Assembly (NCBI RefSeq): GCF_019737615.1
Contig: NZ_JAHKKS010000001.1
Location: 558,001-622,000 of the forward strand
Direction of reading: 5' to 3'
Origin: Sphingobium xanthum
Lineage (GTDB): Bacteria > Pseudomonadota > Alphaproteobacteria > Sphingomonadales > Sphingomonadaceae
Length of the DNA stretch: 64,000 nucleotides
In this document: piece by piece, positions 7,923 through 16,794 of the stretch
Layout of the letters: each line of letters starts with the position of its first letter
Position numbering within the stretch: the stretch's first letter is position 1
Program-made: the position numbers and the translations under genes
The notes under the pieces: generated by a model
What the model was told of the DNA's origin: nothing
Seen by the model: only the letters and a program-made list of their open reading frames with translations
Databases searched by the model: none

Positions 7923-10028
7923 CTACCAGTCTTCCTGCGCGCGCGTGATCAGATAGCCGTGAATGTCCTTCGCCTGCGCTTCGGTCAAGGCGCTGCCGAA
8001 GCCCGGCATGCCTTTTTCTGCCCGCGCGCCATTGAGCACGATATCGAGGAACTGGTCGTGCGCCGCCTTGCCCATCTTGCGCAGGTCCCGGATGCCGCCG
8101 ACCGCATTGTCGCCATGGCAACGATTGCAGCCATTGCTGGTGAAGAGCTCCGCCCCGCGCCGGAAGGTCTCGGTCGGCACGCGCTCGGTCGGCAGCCAGG
8201 CTTCCTCGGTCTCCGCCTTCATCGGCGGCAGGGTCACGCCCTTGGCGTCGAGCTTGAAGACCAGCAGCTTGGCGGTCGCATATTTGAACGGGCCGTTCCT
8301 GGTGAGGTTATAGGCGGGCGATCCGTTCCACCCCGCATTGATCGCGATATATTGCACCCCGTCGATCATATAGGTGATCGCGCCGGCATGGCCGCCCTGA
8401 TCGACGTTCATTTCCCAGAGCTTCTTGCCCTTGTCGGCGCTGTAGATGGCGATGGTCTTGTTGACCGTCGCTTGCACCAGCAGATTGCCCGCTGTCGTCA
8501 GCACGCCGCCTGAGCCGGGATTGTCATAAGGGACGCGCCAGGCTTCCTTGCGGGTCGCCGGGTTCCAGGCGATCAGATAGGCCTTCTCGGTCGCGACGGC
8601 CTCGGCCATCAGCTTCTTCCGCAGGTCCGGATGGCTCGTATAGTCCTGCCCGGTGTTGTTGCGGCCCTTGGCGTACTGGTACTTGCCGTCCGCCGCGCGC
8701 GCATAGACCGATCCCTGCTCCTGCGCGGGCCAGTAGACGAGGCCGGTCTTGGGGCTGTAGCTCATCGGCTGCCAGCTATGCGCGGCCATCCAGCTCGGGC
8801 TCATCAGGTGCGGCGTGGTCGTGTTATGCGCGCCGGGCTGCAGCACCGGACGGCCGGTCTTCGCATCGACATGGCTCGCCCATGTGTTGACCGAGACATA
8901 GTTGTCGCCGGAGATCAGCTTCCCGTTGGTGCGGTCGATCACATAGAAGAAGCCGTTCTTCGGCGCCTGCATCGCGACCTTGCGAACCTGTCCCTTGATC
9001 TTGATGTCGGCGAGCACGATCGGCTGCGTGCAGGTGTAATCCCAGTCCTCCTCGGGCACCATCTGGTAGTGCCACTTATACTGGCCGCTCGTCGCATCGA
9101 CCGCGACCATCGAGCAGAGGAAGAGATTGTCGCCTTTGCCCTCGCTGCGGAAATGCCACATGTGCGGGCTGCCATTGCCGGTGGCGATGTAGACGAGGTT
9201 GAGCTTGGGATCATAGGCGAAGCTGTCCCACGCATTGCCGCCGCCGCCCGCTTCCCAGAACTTGCCGTGCCAGGTCGGCGCCGCGATCTTCATCGCGCTG
9301 TCCGATGCTTCGCCGTCCGGACCCTTGGCCGGGTCCGTGGGCACGATGTAGAATTTCCAGAGCTTCTTGCCGGTCTCGGCGTCCCAGGCGGTCACGAAGC
9401 CGCGCGAGCCATAGTCCGCGCCGCCATTGCCGATGATGACCTTGCCATCATAGACGCGCGGCGCGCCCGTGATCGAATATTCATAGCCCGGCGGGAAGGT
9501 CTGCTGCGTCCAGGCCTCCTTGCCCGTGTCCTTGTCGACCGCGATCAGCCGCCCGTCGAGCGCGCCGATGTAGATCTTGTTGCCCCAGGCCGCGATGCCG
9601 CGCGCGGAGGGGCCGCAGCAGGCCAGGCGCGCCCATTCCTTCCCGACCTTCGGATCGAAGGTCCAGAGCTTCTTGCCGGTCTTCGCGTCATAGGCGGTGA
9701 CGACGTTGAAGATGGTGACGTTGTAGAGCGTGCCGTCAATGACCAAAGGCGTTCCCTGCACGGCACGATAGGTATCGAGATCGTCGTACCAGGCGAGGCC
9801 GAGGCGCTGGACGTTGCTGTCGTTGATCTGCGTGAGCGGCGAGTAGCGCTGCTCGTCATAGGTGCGGCTGTAGCTGCCCCACTGGCCGGGCTGGTTGTCC
9901 GCATCGAGCATCCGCTGGTGCGTGAGGCCGGCATTGCCGCCATTTTGCGCGGTCGCATGAAAGGCCGATGCCCCGAAGGCGCCGAGCGCGGCGATCGCCG
10001 CCAATGCGCTGAGCAGACGCTGTCTCAT
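7923..10028 (-). CDS. exported quinohemoprotein (PQQ plus cytochrome c) alcohol dehydrogenase-like, second copy
   Basis: A 701-residue paralogue of the enzyme at 3799. It has a signal peptide to about residue 28, PQQ propeller repeats, the vicinal Cys137-Cys138, catalytic Asp330 in 'EEDWDYTCT', and the C-terminal heme motif C634NRCH638 with 'EKGMPGF' providing the likely axial Met. The residue two after Asp330 is Thr, again calcium-type. Long blocks such as 'MQAPKNGFFYVIDR' are identical between the two proteins. It should oxidise an alcohol or aldehyde in the periplasm. Unlike the first copy it has no NTF2-like partners; it is followed by a GNAT and a phosphatase. A 726-bp region with no other gene lies upstream and should hold its promoter. 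Confidence 0.9.
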   Translation of the reverse strand: MRQRLLSALAAIAALGAFGASAFHATAQNGGNAGLTHQRMLDADNQPGQWGSYSRTYDEQRYSPLTQINDSNVQRLGLAWYDDLDTYRAVQGTPLVIDGTLYNVTIFNVVTAYDAKTGKKLWTFDPKVGKEWARLACCGPSARGIAAWGNKIYIGALDGRLIAVDKDTGKEAWTQQTFPPGYEYSITGAPRVYDGKVIIGNGGADYGSRGFVTAWDAETGKKLWKFYIVPTDPAKGPDGEASDSAMKIAAPTWHGKFWEAGGGGNAWDSFAYDPKLNLVYIATGNGSPHMWHFRSEGKGDNLFLCSMVAVDATSGQYKWHYQMVPEEDWDYTCTQPIVLADIKIKGQVRKVAMQAPKNGFFYVIDRTNGKLISGDNYVSVNTWASHVDAKTGRPVLQPGAHNTTTPHLMSPSWMAAHSWQPMSYSPKTGLVYWPAQEQGSVYARAADGKYQYAKGRNNTGQDYTSHPDLRKKLMAEAVATEKAYLIAWNPATRKEAWRVPYDNPGSGGVLTTAGNLLVQATVNKTIAIYSADKGKKLWEMNVDQGGHAGAITYMIDGVQYIAINAGWNGSPAYNLTRNGPFKYATAKLLVFKLDAKGVTLPPMKAETEEAWLPTERVPTETFRRGAELFTSNGCNRCHGDNAVGGIRDLRKMGKAAHDQFLDIVLNGARAEKGMPGFGSALTEAQAKDIHGYLITRAQEDW

Positions 10029-10754
10029 ATCCTCTCCCCTTGGCCCGTCCTGCCGCGCTTTCCGGGAGCTGCGTCGCGGACGAATGCAACGATGCTATGC
10101 CGCAGCGCCCTCGCGATGCCAACGCTCTCGGCTGGCCCCGTCCGGACTTTTCCTTGACCCGGCTGGCTGCGTAGATGCTCCAACAATCACTCAGCTGGCG
10201 TCGGCGAGCTAAGCAAAATGCATATTCCAAACATGCAGATCGTATGGCTTCACCGATACGGTGACCACCATTCTAGTATGATGAAACGAACTTCGATTCC
10301 ATCAGACTAGAGCAGCGTTTCGGCCTTAAAATTTTCGAAACTGCCGAACAGAATTGGCGAGCGTCTTCGCGATCGAAGCCGCGAAGCTTCAGTCTCCTGA
10401 GATACCTGCCTCCGTCACAGCGTCTGAGCGGACGCTGTCATGACGTTGATCGAAACCAACGCCTCATTGGTGCCGATGTTCTCAGTCTCACGGGGTTCAA
10501 ATCTCGCACGACGCTCTATCGTCGCGCCCGGAGCAGCAACTTTCCGTTTCCATGCCATAGCTCAAGAGCCTTCAACCCCCGCGCGAATGAGGTCATCGGG
10601 CTTTGCGAATCCGTCGGCCTCGGCTGGAAATTTTTGATGCACCTTGTTGCTGCGGGATGCATTTTTCTTTCAAAGAACTGCACCACCAGCGCGCCATCGA
10701 GGAGAATGTCCCGCGAACTGGCGGGATAAGTGCTGGCCAGGTCATTAAAATCGT
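10029..10754. other. 726-bp region without a convincing gene
   Basis: This lies between the second PQQ dehydrogenase and tRNA-Pro. It appears less GC-rich than its neighbours around 10200-10360. A short inverted repeat with CGTAT/ATACG arms (10241-10260) lies upstream of the dehydrogenase and could be regulatory. Open frames across it have no protein-like composition. Confidence 0.5.
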
Positions 10755-10831
10755 TGGTCGGGACGAGAGGATTCGAACCTCCGACCCCCACACCCCCAGT
10801 GTGATGCGCTACCAGGCTGCGCTACGTCCCG
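10755..10831 (-). tRNA. tRNA-Pro (anticodon GGG)
   Basis: A 77-nt cloverleaf on the minus strand. The acceptor stem CGGGACG pairs with CGTCCCG. The D arm is GCGC/GCGC, the anticodon stem TCACA/TGTGG with loop CTGGGGG gives anticodon GGG, and the T arm GGAGG-TTCGAAT-CCTCT is intact. The 3' CCA is encoded. It reads the proline codon CCC. Confidence 0.97.
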
Positions 10832-10936
10832 ACCGGAGGGCGCCTCCTAGGCGTATCGGACGGAAGTTGCAAGGGGAGGTCCGGCGATGCGCACGATGCC
10901 GGGTAGGGCATCGCCGGACCCGGCGAGCGTCACGGC

Positions 10937-11413
10937 TCATAGCACCGTGATATAGCTCGCCATATAATCGAAGAAGACATTGAGCCGCGCGCGGGCGCTG
11001 CGGGTGAGGGCGATCGTCCGCAGATCCTCATTCTCCGCGTCAGGCTCGATGGTGACGAAGCCGAGCGTCCTGGCATGCTGGATGCGCGGCGAGAGCGACG
11101 CGGAGCGGGACACGCCGAAATCCGCCGGACGCTCCGTGCCCATGCGACGACTGAGCCATTCATGAATCATGAGATCGACCAGGAAGTCGAACGTCTCGGA
11201 CGGAATGGGCTCCGGAAAATGTTCGGCCAGCTTGACCTTGAAGGTCACGAAGATGCGTGCGGCGGAGAAATAGTCGATCTCGCCGCGGCTGAACGCCAGC
11301 GGATTGTCCTCATGGCCGGCATGCGGAATCCTGGCGATCTGCGCGCGGATGGAATCGAGAAAAGGAATGGGCGGGTCCGTCTTGTCGCCAAGCCTGGTGT
11401 CACGCGAGGTCAT
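10937..11413 (-). CDS. MarR-like winged-helix protein
   Basis: A 158-residue protein. The second half reads like a MarR-type winged helix: 'SPRIQHARTLGFVTI' as recognition helix and 'NEDLRTIALTRSARARL' as the wing, followed by a C-terminal dimerisation-like helix ('FFDYMASYI'). The N-terminal half ('FSAARIFVTFKVKLAEHF') is a helical region without a clear match. It probably binds DNA; ligand and targets are unknown. Its start overlaps the end of the upstream membrane-protein gene by 14 bp, so the two are probably translated from one message. Confidence 0.6.
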   Translation of the reverse strand: MTSRDTRLGDKTDPPIPFLDSIRAQIARIPHAGHEDNPLAFSRGEIDYFSAARIFVTFKVKLAEHFPEPIPSETFDFLVDLMIHEWLSRRMGTERPADFGVSRSASLSPRIQHARTLGFVTIEPDAENEDLRTIALTRSARARLNVFFDYMASYITVL

Positions 11414-11837
11414 AATGGGTTTTCCGTAGGCGATCTCGATAGATGCCGAAAATCATGACGAGCTGTCCCGGGATCGCCCACATCCCCTCATAGCCCTGAT
11501 AGACGATCGCCGAGAAGGCGGGGTCCACGGTCGTCGCCACATGCGCCACCACGCTATTGAGCTGGAAGGCGGCGACCCAGATGGGCCACCAGCGCATGCT
11601 CTTCGCCGCGATCACATACATGGCAAGGAACGTCACCAGATCGATCGCCAGCACCGCCAGATTGGTATCGACCCAGAAGAGATGGGACCAGTAGGAGCGC
11701 ATCAGATGGTTCGCGAGCAGTGTCGCGAGCGAGGCGAGAATGATGATGAGCGTGGTCCACCGACCTTCCCAGCCGCCAAGCAACAGCGCGTATATGCAGG
11801 CGGAGAGACTCATGGACCAGAACAGGATTGCGATCAT
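11400..11837 (-). CDS. small integral membrane protein
   Basis: A 145-residue protein with four probable transmembrane helices, at about residues 2-20, 28-45, 58-78 and 84-100, plus a weaker one near 118-132. It is Trp- and Met-rich ('MRWWPIWVAAFQLN'). No catalytic motif and no recognised family. The 14-bp overlap with the MarR-like gene downstream suggests a membrane protein and regulator pair. It belongs to a minus-strand run of four small genes (12782 down to 10937). Confidence 0.65.
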   Translation of the reverse strand: MIAILFWSMSLSACIYALLLGGWEGRWTTLIIILASLATLLANHLMRSYWSHLFWVDTNLAVLAIDLVTFLAMYVIAAKSMRWWPIWVAAFQLNSVVAHVATTVDPAFSAIVYQGYEGMWAIPGQLVMIFGIYRDRLRKTHYDLA

Positions 11838-11906
11838 GATCGATGCGAAGCTTTCGTTCCTGACGCAATCCTGTCTGGCGACGGCATTGGTGGGGCCTTG
11901 CCGTCT

Positions 11907-12257
11907 TTACCGGGCGTGCTCAAGTTCGGCGATGGCGGGCGCGGGAGCGCGCGCGACGCCGAGGCCATCCGGGCAACCATAATCGATGACCTCGAGATTG
12001 CTGCCGCCCTTGATCGCGGTGAGATGCCGGACCACGGCGAGCATGTCGGCGCGGCCGGCCACGAGTTTGTCGAACCCGCGCACCATCCCTTCGAGCAGTT
12101 TCTGGCTCTGGGTCATGGGCAGGCCGGACTGTTCGCTCACCTCGAGGATCGAACTGGTGAGACGAGTCTCCGAGAGGATCGCGCGGTCGATCGCGGCGAT
12201 GGTCGATTTCGTGTCTTCGGCGACGACGAGGCCGGCGGTTTCCTGAATCTTGAGCAT
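11907..12257 (-). CDS. conserved-looking hypothetical protein
   Basis: A 116-residue, mostly helical, soluble protein without signal peptide or membrane segment. Features are 'AIDRAILSETRLTSSILE' near residues 21-40 and a Gly/Tyr/Cys turn 'EVIDYGCPDGLG' at about residues 89-100. No family was recognised. It lies 54 bp downstream of a LuxR-type regulator and 69 bp upstream of the small membrane protein, all on the minus strand, so co-regulation is plausible. Confidence 0.55.
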   Translation of the reverse strand: MLKIQETAGLVVAEDTKSTIAAIDRAILSETRLTSSILEVSEQSGLPMTQSQKLLEGMVRGFDKLVAGRADMLAVVRHLTAIKGGSNLEVIDYGCPDGLGVARAPAPAIAELEHAR

Positions 12258-12311
12258 AAGTCCTCCACGGCGCGGGAACGCGCCTTATGTCATGCGAAGT
12301 TCGTTGATCGG

Positions 12312-12761
12312 TTAGCTAAAGGCTTTGAACGCGCCGGAGATCAGCAGGGCCATCGCGATGACAGCCACGGTCGAGAGAAACGCGATCGAGACGATCTGGA
12401 CGGTCTTGTGACCCAGAGTCTGCTCATTCACTTCGCCTCCCACCGGTGGCAGCAACTTCAGTCCCGCAGAGCTCGGATGTGTCCACGTCCCCTGCAGGTC
12501 CACAATGGCGGAATTTTCGTTATCGGTAAGTTCCGCCGCATGCCTAGGCAATTCTTGCCTATAAGTCGCGACGAGCCGCCCGGCCTCGCGCCGATCCGCG
12601 ACGCCCAGCAACTGCGTGGCTGCCAGCACGTGATTATCCACGGTAGAGTGCGAGATTCCGAGCTTCCGGGCGATCTGCTTCGACGTGAAACCGAGCGCCA
12701 CGAGCTCCAGACAAGCTCGCTGCCGCTCGGTCAGCCGGTTGATCACTTCGGGCTTCGACAT
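12312..12761 (-). CDS. LuxR-type HTH protein with C-terminal membrane anchor
   Basis: A 149-residue protein from the ATG at 12761; a GTG at 12782 would add seven residues, and neither start has a clear ribosome binding site. The N-terminus is a LuxR/FixJ-type helix-turn-helix ('LTERQRACLELVALGFTSKQ', then 'GISHSTVDNHV'). A ~65-residue linker follows, and then one hydrophobic helix near the C-terminus ('IVSIAFLSTVAVIAMALLI'). There is no receiver or autoinducer domain. The layout suggests a DNA-binding domain anchored in the inner membrane. It heads a run of four small genes on the same strand. Confidence 0.75.
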   Translation of the reverse strand: MSKPEVINRLTERQRACLELVALGFTSKQIARKLGISHSTVDNHVLAATQLLGVADRREAGRLVATYRQELPRHAAELTDNENSAIVDLQGTWTHPSSAGLKLLPPVGGEVNEQTLGHKTVQIVSIAFLSTVAVIAMALLISGAFKAFS

Positions 12762-13002
12762 GGTGCTATGTGGCGTGAGCACGCCATTGCTGTCACGCTC
12801 TTTTTTCGCCCATCCGGTGTGCGAATCGACGCGAATCGCGGCAGGCGATTCGGCGCGGTTCGGGACGGCGGGAACACCGATGCCGGTTGCCTGCGCGCAG
12901 GGGATATGCTAGCCGCGCGCCCTTGAACCAAGGCGCTCGGCTGCCGATCTGACGAGCCGAACCGTTCCTCACCCCGCATCACTGCGCTGCTCAAGGACTG
13001 CA

Positions 13003-13335
13003 ATGTTCGCCAATTTCGCTCTCGCCGCTGCTGCCCCCGCTTCGTCCGGAGGTAGCATGATCGTCCAGTTCATCCCGCTGATCCTGCTGTTCGCGGTCTT
13101 CTATTTCCTGCTGATCCGCCCGCAGCAACAGCAGATGAAGCGCCACCGCGCCAAGATCGCGGCCGTCAAGAAGGGTGATCAGGTGGTGACCGGCGGCGGT
13201 CTGGTGGGCAAGGTGCTGCGCGTCGACGACACTTATGTCGATGTCGAGATCGCACCGAACGTCAAGGTCAAGGCGGTCAAGGGCACGCTCAGCGATGTCG
13301 TCGATCCGCTGACCGCCAAGCCCGCCAACGACTGA
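13003..13335 (+). CDS. yajC: preprotein translocase accessory subunit YajC
   Basis: A 110-residue single-span membrane protein. The transmembrane helix is at about residues 21-40 ('QFIPLILLFAVFYFLLIRPQ'), ending in the diagnostic 'IRPQQQQMKRH'. The cytoplasmic domain follows with 'GDQVVTGGGLVGKV'. YajC associates with SecDF and YidC in the Sec holotranslocon. The gene lies 7 bp upstream of secDF, the usual arrangement. The start at 13003 gives a short Ala-rich periplasmic N-terminus; an internal ATG at residue 19 is the alternative. Confidence 0.95.
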   Translation: MFANFALAAAAPASSGGSMIVQFIPLILLFAVFYFLLIRPQQQQMKRHRAKIAAVKKGDQVVTGGGLVGKVLRVDDTYVDVEIAPNVKVKAVKGTLSDVVDPLTAKPAND

Positions 13336-13342
13336 GCGTCCC

Positions 13343-15913
13343 ATGCTGGACTTCCCGCGCTGGAAAATCTGGGCGATCTGCCTGACGCTGCTCGTCGGCT
13401 GCCTCTATGCGGTGCCGAGCTTCCTTCCCGAGAAGGTCACGGACCGGCTGCCTGCCTTCATGCAGGCGAAGGTCAATCTGGGCCTCGACCTCTCCGGCGG
13501 CAGCTACATCCTGCTCGAAGCCGAGACGGGAGACGTTGCCAAGCAGCGCATCGCCAACATGGAAGAGCAGGTCCGCACGGAACTGCGCCGTGGCGAGACG
13601 CGCATCGCGATCGGCGAGGTCTCGACGCGAGACAACCAGTTGCGCTTCATGGTCCGCGACCCGAGCCAGGTCGATGCGGCCGTCGAGCGCATCCGGCCGC
13701 TGACGCAGGGCGCCGGGATGACGGGCCAGCGCGACTTCAATGTCGAGGTGCGGGACGGCAACACGATCGTCGTGACGCCGACCGACGCCGGCCTCGCCAA
13801 TGCCACCGAGCAGGCGATGCAGGTCGCGATCGAAGTCATCCGCAAGCGCATCGACGAGATGGGCACGCGCGAGCCGACCGTCATTCGCGAAGGCGCCAAC
13901 CGCATTGTCGTGCAGGTGCCCGGCCTCCAGAACCCGACCGAGCTCAAGAACCTGCTCGGTCAGACCGCCAAGCTCGAGTTCAAGTTGGTCGATACCTCTG
14001 CCAATCCGGCCGATCTCGCGCGGAACATCGCGCCGATCGGCAGCGAGATCGTGCCCTATCCGGACAATCCGGCGGGCGTGCCGGTCATCGCGGTCAAGCG
14101 GCAGGTCATGGTCTCGGGCGACGAACTGATCGACGCCACGCAGGGCTATGACCAGCAGAGCAACGCACCGGTCGTCAACATCCGCTTCAATGGCTCGGGC
14201 GCCAACAAATTTGCTCGCACCACACAGCAGAACGTCAACAAGCCGTTCGCCATGCTGCTCGACGGTAAGGTGCTCTCGGCGCCGAACATCAACGAGCCGA
14301 TTCTTGGCGGATCCGCGCAGATCAGCGGCAATTTCACCGTCGAGAGTGCCAACCAGCTCGCCATCGCGCTGCGATCCGGCAAGTTGCCGGTCGCGCTCAA
14401 GGTGGTGCAGGAATCGACTGTCAGCCCCGAGCTTGGCGCAGACTCGATCAAGGCGGGCGTGACGGCCTCCATCCTCGCGGTCGTCCTTGTCGCGGCCTTC
14501 ATGTTCGTCGTCTATGGCCGCTGGGGCGTCTATGCCAATATCGCCGTGACCATCAACGTGCTGGTCATCCTGGGCGTCATGGGCCTGCTCAATGCCACGC
14601 TGACGCTCCCCGGTATTGCCGGCTTCGTTCTGACAATCGGCACCGCGGTGGACGCCAACGTCCTCATATACGAGCGCATCCGCGAGGAGCTGCGACGCGG
14701 CCGCGGCGTCGTCCAGGCGATCGAGTTCGGTTACAAGGAAGCCAGCCGCACCATCTTCGAGGCGAACGTGACGCATGCCATTGCCGGCGGCATCATGCTC
14801 GTGCTCGGCTCGGGGCCGGTCAAGGGCTTCGCGATCGTGCTGCTCATCGGCATCGCGACCAGCGTGTTCACCGCCGTAACGTTCACGCGCCTGCTCGCGA
14901 CGACCTGGCTGCGCCGCAAGCGCCCGACCCAGATCAAGATGGGCCCGCTGCGCGTTGTGCCGGACAATACGAACATCGGCTTCGTGCGTGTCCGCCACAT
15001 CGCCTTCATCATTACGGCGCTGCTGACCGTGGCGGCCGTGACGGTCACCTATACACGCGGCCTCAATCTGGGCGTGGACTTCGTCGGCGGCGTCTCCATC
15101 GAGGAGAAGTTCGCCACGCCGCCGCCGCTCGATCAGGTTCGTTCGACGGTCAACGGCCTCGGCCTCGGCGAAGCGACGCTGCAGCAGCTCGGCGGGCAGA
15201 ATACGGTCTCGATCCGTCTGCCGCTGCCGGACTCGTCCGATCCGGCCGCGACCAATGTCGTGGTCGAGAAGGTGAAGGCCGCGCTGGCGAAGGAATTCCC
15301 CGGCGCGACGTTCAGCACTTACTCGACCGTGTCGGGCAAGGTCTCGGGCGAACTGATCCAGAACGGCGTGCTGGCGGTGGTGCTGGCGATCATCGGCATC
15401 GCGATCTTCTCGTGGTTCCGGTACGAATGGCAATTCGGCGTTTCGACCGCCGTCGCCATCGTCCACGACGTGCTGATGACGATGGGCTTCTTCGCGCTGA
15501 CGCAGCTCGTCTTCGATCTCAACATCGTCGCGGCGGTGCTCACGATCATCGGCTATTCGATCAACGACAAGATGGTGATCGACGACCGTATCCGCGAGAA
15601 TATGCGCAAATACCGCAAGATGGGAATGAAGGAACTCATCGACCTCTCGGTTAACGAGACCCTGCCGCGCACGATCATGACCTCGTTCACGATCATGCTG
15701 GCGCTGGGCGCATTGCTCATCTTCGGTGGCCATGTGCTGCGCGGCTTCACCGCCGCGATGATGCTGGGCATCGTGGTCGGCACCTATTCGTCGGTCTATG
15801 TCTCGTCCTCGCTGCTCATCACGCTCGGCCTCAAGCCGAACCTGACGGACAAGAAGGTGACGAAAGGCATCGCCGCCAATGCGGAGCGCGTCGGTCCTCG
15901 CAACGAGGGCTGA
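13343..15913 (+). CDS. secDF: protein translocase subunit SecDF (natural SecD-SecF fusion)
   Basis: An 856-residue fusion. The SecD half (about 1-525) has 'GLDLSGGSYILLEAE' in the first periplasmic domain and 'TIGTAVDANVLIYERIREE' in TM4. The SecF half (about 530-856) has 'LGVDFVGG' and 'YSINDKMVIDDRIREN'. The junction falls in a basic linker; Met533 ('MGPLRVVPDNTN') sits where separate SecF proteins begin, but no ribosome binding site precedes that ATG. The protein uses the proton gradient to pull preproteins through SecYEG into the periplasm. Most Proteobacteria encode secD and secF separately, so the fusion is a lineage trait or an in-frame stop loss. yajC is 7 bp upstream. Confidence 0.93.
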   Translation: MLDFPRWKIWAICLTLLVGCLYAVPSFLPEKVTDRLPAFMQAKVNLGLDLSGGSYILLEAETGDVAKQRIANMEEQVRTELRRGETRIAIGEVSTRDNQLRFMVRDPSQVDAAVERIRPLTQGAGMTGQRDFNVEVRDGNTIVVTPTDAGLANATEQAMQVAIEVIRKRIDEMGTREPTVIREGANRIVVQVPGLQNPTELKNLLGQTAKLEFKLVDTSANPADLARNIAPIGSEIVPYPDNPAGVPVIAVKRQVMVSGDELIDATQGYDQQSNAPVVNIRFNGSGANKFARTTQQNVNKPFAMLLDGKVLSAPNINEPILGGSAQISGNFTVESANQLAIALRSGKLPVALKVVQESTVSPELGADSIKAGVTASILAVVLVAAFMFVVYGRWGVYANIAVTINVLVILGVMGLLNATLTLPGIAGFVLTIGTAVDANVLIYERIREELRRGRGVVQAIEFGYKEASRTIFEANVTHAIAGGIMLVLGSGPVKGFAIVLLIGIATSVFTAVTFTRLLATTWLRRKRPTQIKMGPLRVVPDNTNIGFVRVRHIAFIITALLTVAAVTVTYTRGLNLGVDFVGGVSIEEKFATPPPLDQVRSTVNGLGLGEATLQQLGGQNTVSIRLPLPDSSDPAATNVVVEKVKAALAKEFPGATFSTYSTVSGKVSGELIQNGVLAVVLAIIGIAIFSWFRYEWQFGVSTAVAIVHDVLMTMGFFALTQLVFDLNIVAAVLTIIGYSINDKMVIDDRIRENMRKYRKMGMKELIDLSVNETLPRTIMTSFTIMLALGALLIFGGHVLRGFTAAMMLGIVVGTYSSVYVSSSLLITLGLKPNLTDKKVTKGIAANAERVGPRNEG

Positions 15914-15932
15914 CACGCCGCCGGCCTCCAGC

Positions 15933-16310
15933 ATGGAACTGCGTCGTGAGGAGATACCACAAGGCCCGATCATCACGGGCTTTGCCGGGCATGGCTTTCG
16001 CGTCGGCGAGCGCGTTTATGCGCGCGGGCTGTTGATCGATCCGGGCGGCGTCATCGCATGGGACGCGCCCGAAGGTATCGAGCAACTGGAGCCGGCAATG
16101 ATCGCGCCCCTGCTCGATCTCGATCCGATACCGGAATTCCTGCTGCTGGGCACGGGCGTCCGGCTTTTGCAGCCGCCGCGCAGCTTGGTCCGCGTGATCG
16201 AGGCGCGCGGCCTCGGCGTCGAGGTCATGGACAGCCGAGCCGCCGCCCGGGCCTGGGGTGTGCTGCGGCAGGAGGAACGCCAGGTCGTCGGTGCGCTGAT
16301 GCCGCTCTGA
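15933..16310 (+). CDS. Mth938-like domain protein
   Basis: A 125-residue protein starting at 15933 ('MELRREEIPQGPIITGF'), 19 bp after secDF. It matches the small Mth938/NDUFAF3-like fold: 'GFRVGERVYARGLLIDPGG' early, 'PEFLLLGTGVRL' in the middle and 'GLGVEVMDSRAAARAWGVL' near the end. The mitochondrial relative NDUFAF3 helps assemble complex I, while the bacterial role is not established. It commonly follows secF in alphaproteobacteria, so position supports the call. The open frame extends upstream into secDF, but that part lacks domain character. Confidence 0.85.
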   Translation: MELRREEIPQGPIITGFAGHGFRVGERVYARGLLIDPGGVIAWDAPEGIEQLEPAMIAPLLDLDPIPEFLLLGTGVRLLQPPRSLVRVIEARGLGVEVMDSRAAARAWGVLRQEERQVVGALMPL

Positions 16311-16437
16311 GGCTGGCGCGGTCGCTCCTCTCGTTCCGCTGATAACTGACGCCGCCGCGACAACCATTTGTTCAGCCAGCAGTCAGCATGGTTTCGCCAT
16401 GTCACCTGCACTGAAGATGTGGGAGGAGCATCGATCC

Positions 16438-16794
16438 ATGGCGCGTGATATTTTCGATAGCCGTCTCGGCAGGGCGCTGATGACCGGCGTGCCCGTTGCG
16501 CTCGCGATCCTGGGTGCGGAGATGCTCGACGGTGCGTGGAAGCTCGATCGCGATCACGGCGCTGTTTCGCTCAGCTGGGCATCGACGCAGGACACCGCGC
16601 TCGCCGCCGCCAAGCCTGCGCTGCGCCTCACGACCTGCATTGGCGATGGCTGTGGCCGCTTCTCGGTTGCGGTCTCGGTGCCCGAAAATCACATCGGGAC
16701 GGAAGTCGCCTCGCTCGCGCGCTCGATGGTCTCCGTCGTGACCGGCGAATGCACCGAAGGACGGACGGACGAGCGCTCGCTCGCAACGGCCTGA
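16438..16794 (+). CDS. hypothetical protein with N-terminal hydrophobic segment
   Basis: A 118-residue protein. The start at 16438 is preferred over an upstream in-frame ATG (16399) because a strong GGGAGGAG lies about 10 bp before it. Residues 8-28 ('SRLGRALMTGVPVALAILGA') are moderately hydrophobic and could be an uncleaved anchor. The rest contains three cysteines, two in 'TCIGDGCGRF'. No family was recognised. It stands alone between the Mth938-like gene and the exonuclease. Confidence 0.6.
   Translation: MARDIFDSRLGRALMTGVPVALAILGAEMLDGAWKLDRDHGAVSLSWASTQDTALAAAKPALRLTTCIGDGCGRFSVAVSVPENHIGTEVASLARSMVSVVTGECTEGRTDERSLATA

Noticed and set aside
10516..10793. Short minus-strand open frames reading through tRNA-Pro
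   Set aside because: They translate the tRNA itself, giving the typical artefact strings '[10 protein letters not shown]' and '[11 protein letters not shown]'; the tRNA cloverleaf explains the sequence.
13289..15976. 895-codon antisense open frame opposite secDF
   Set aside because: Composition is dominated by Arg, Asp and His with no family similarity; secDF on the plus strand has all expected motifs.
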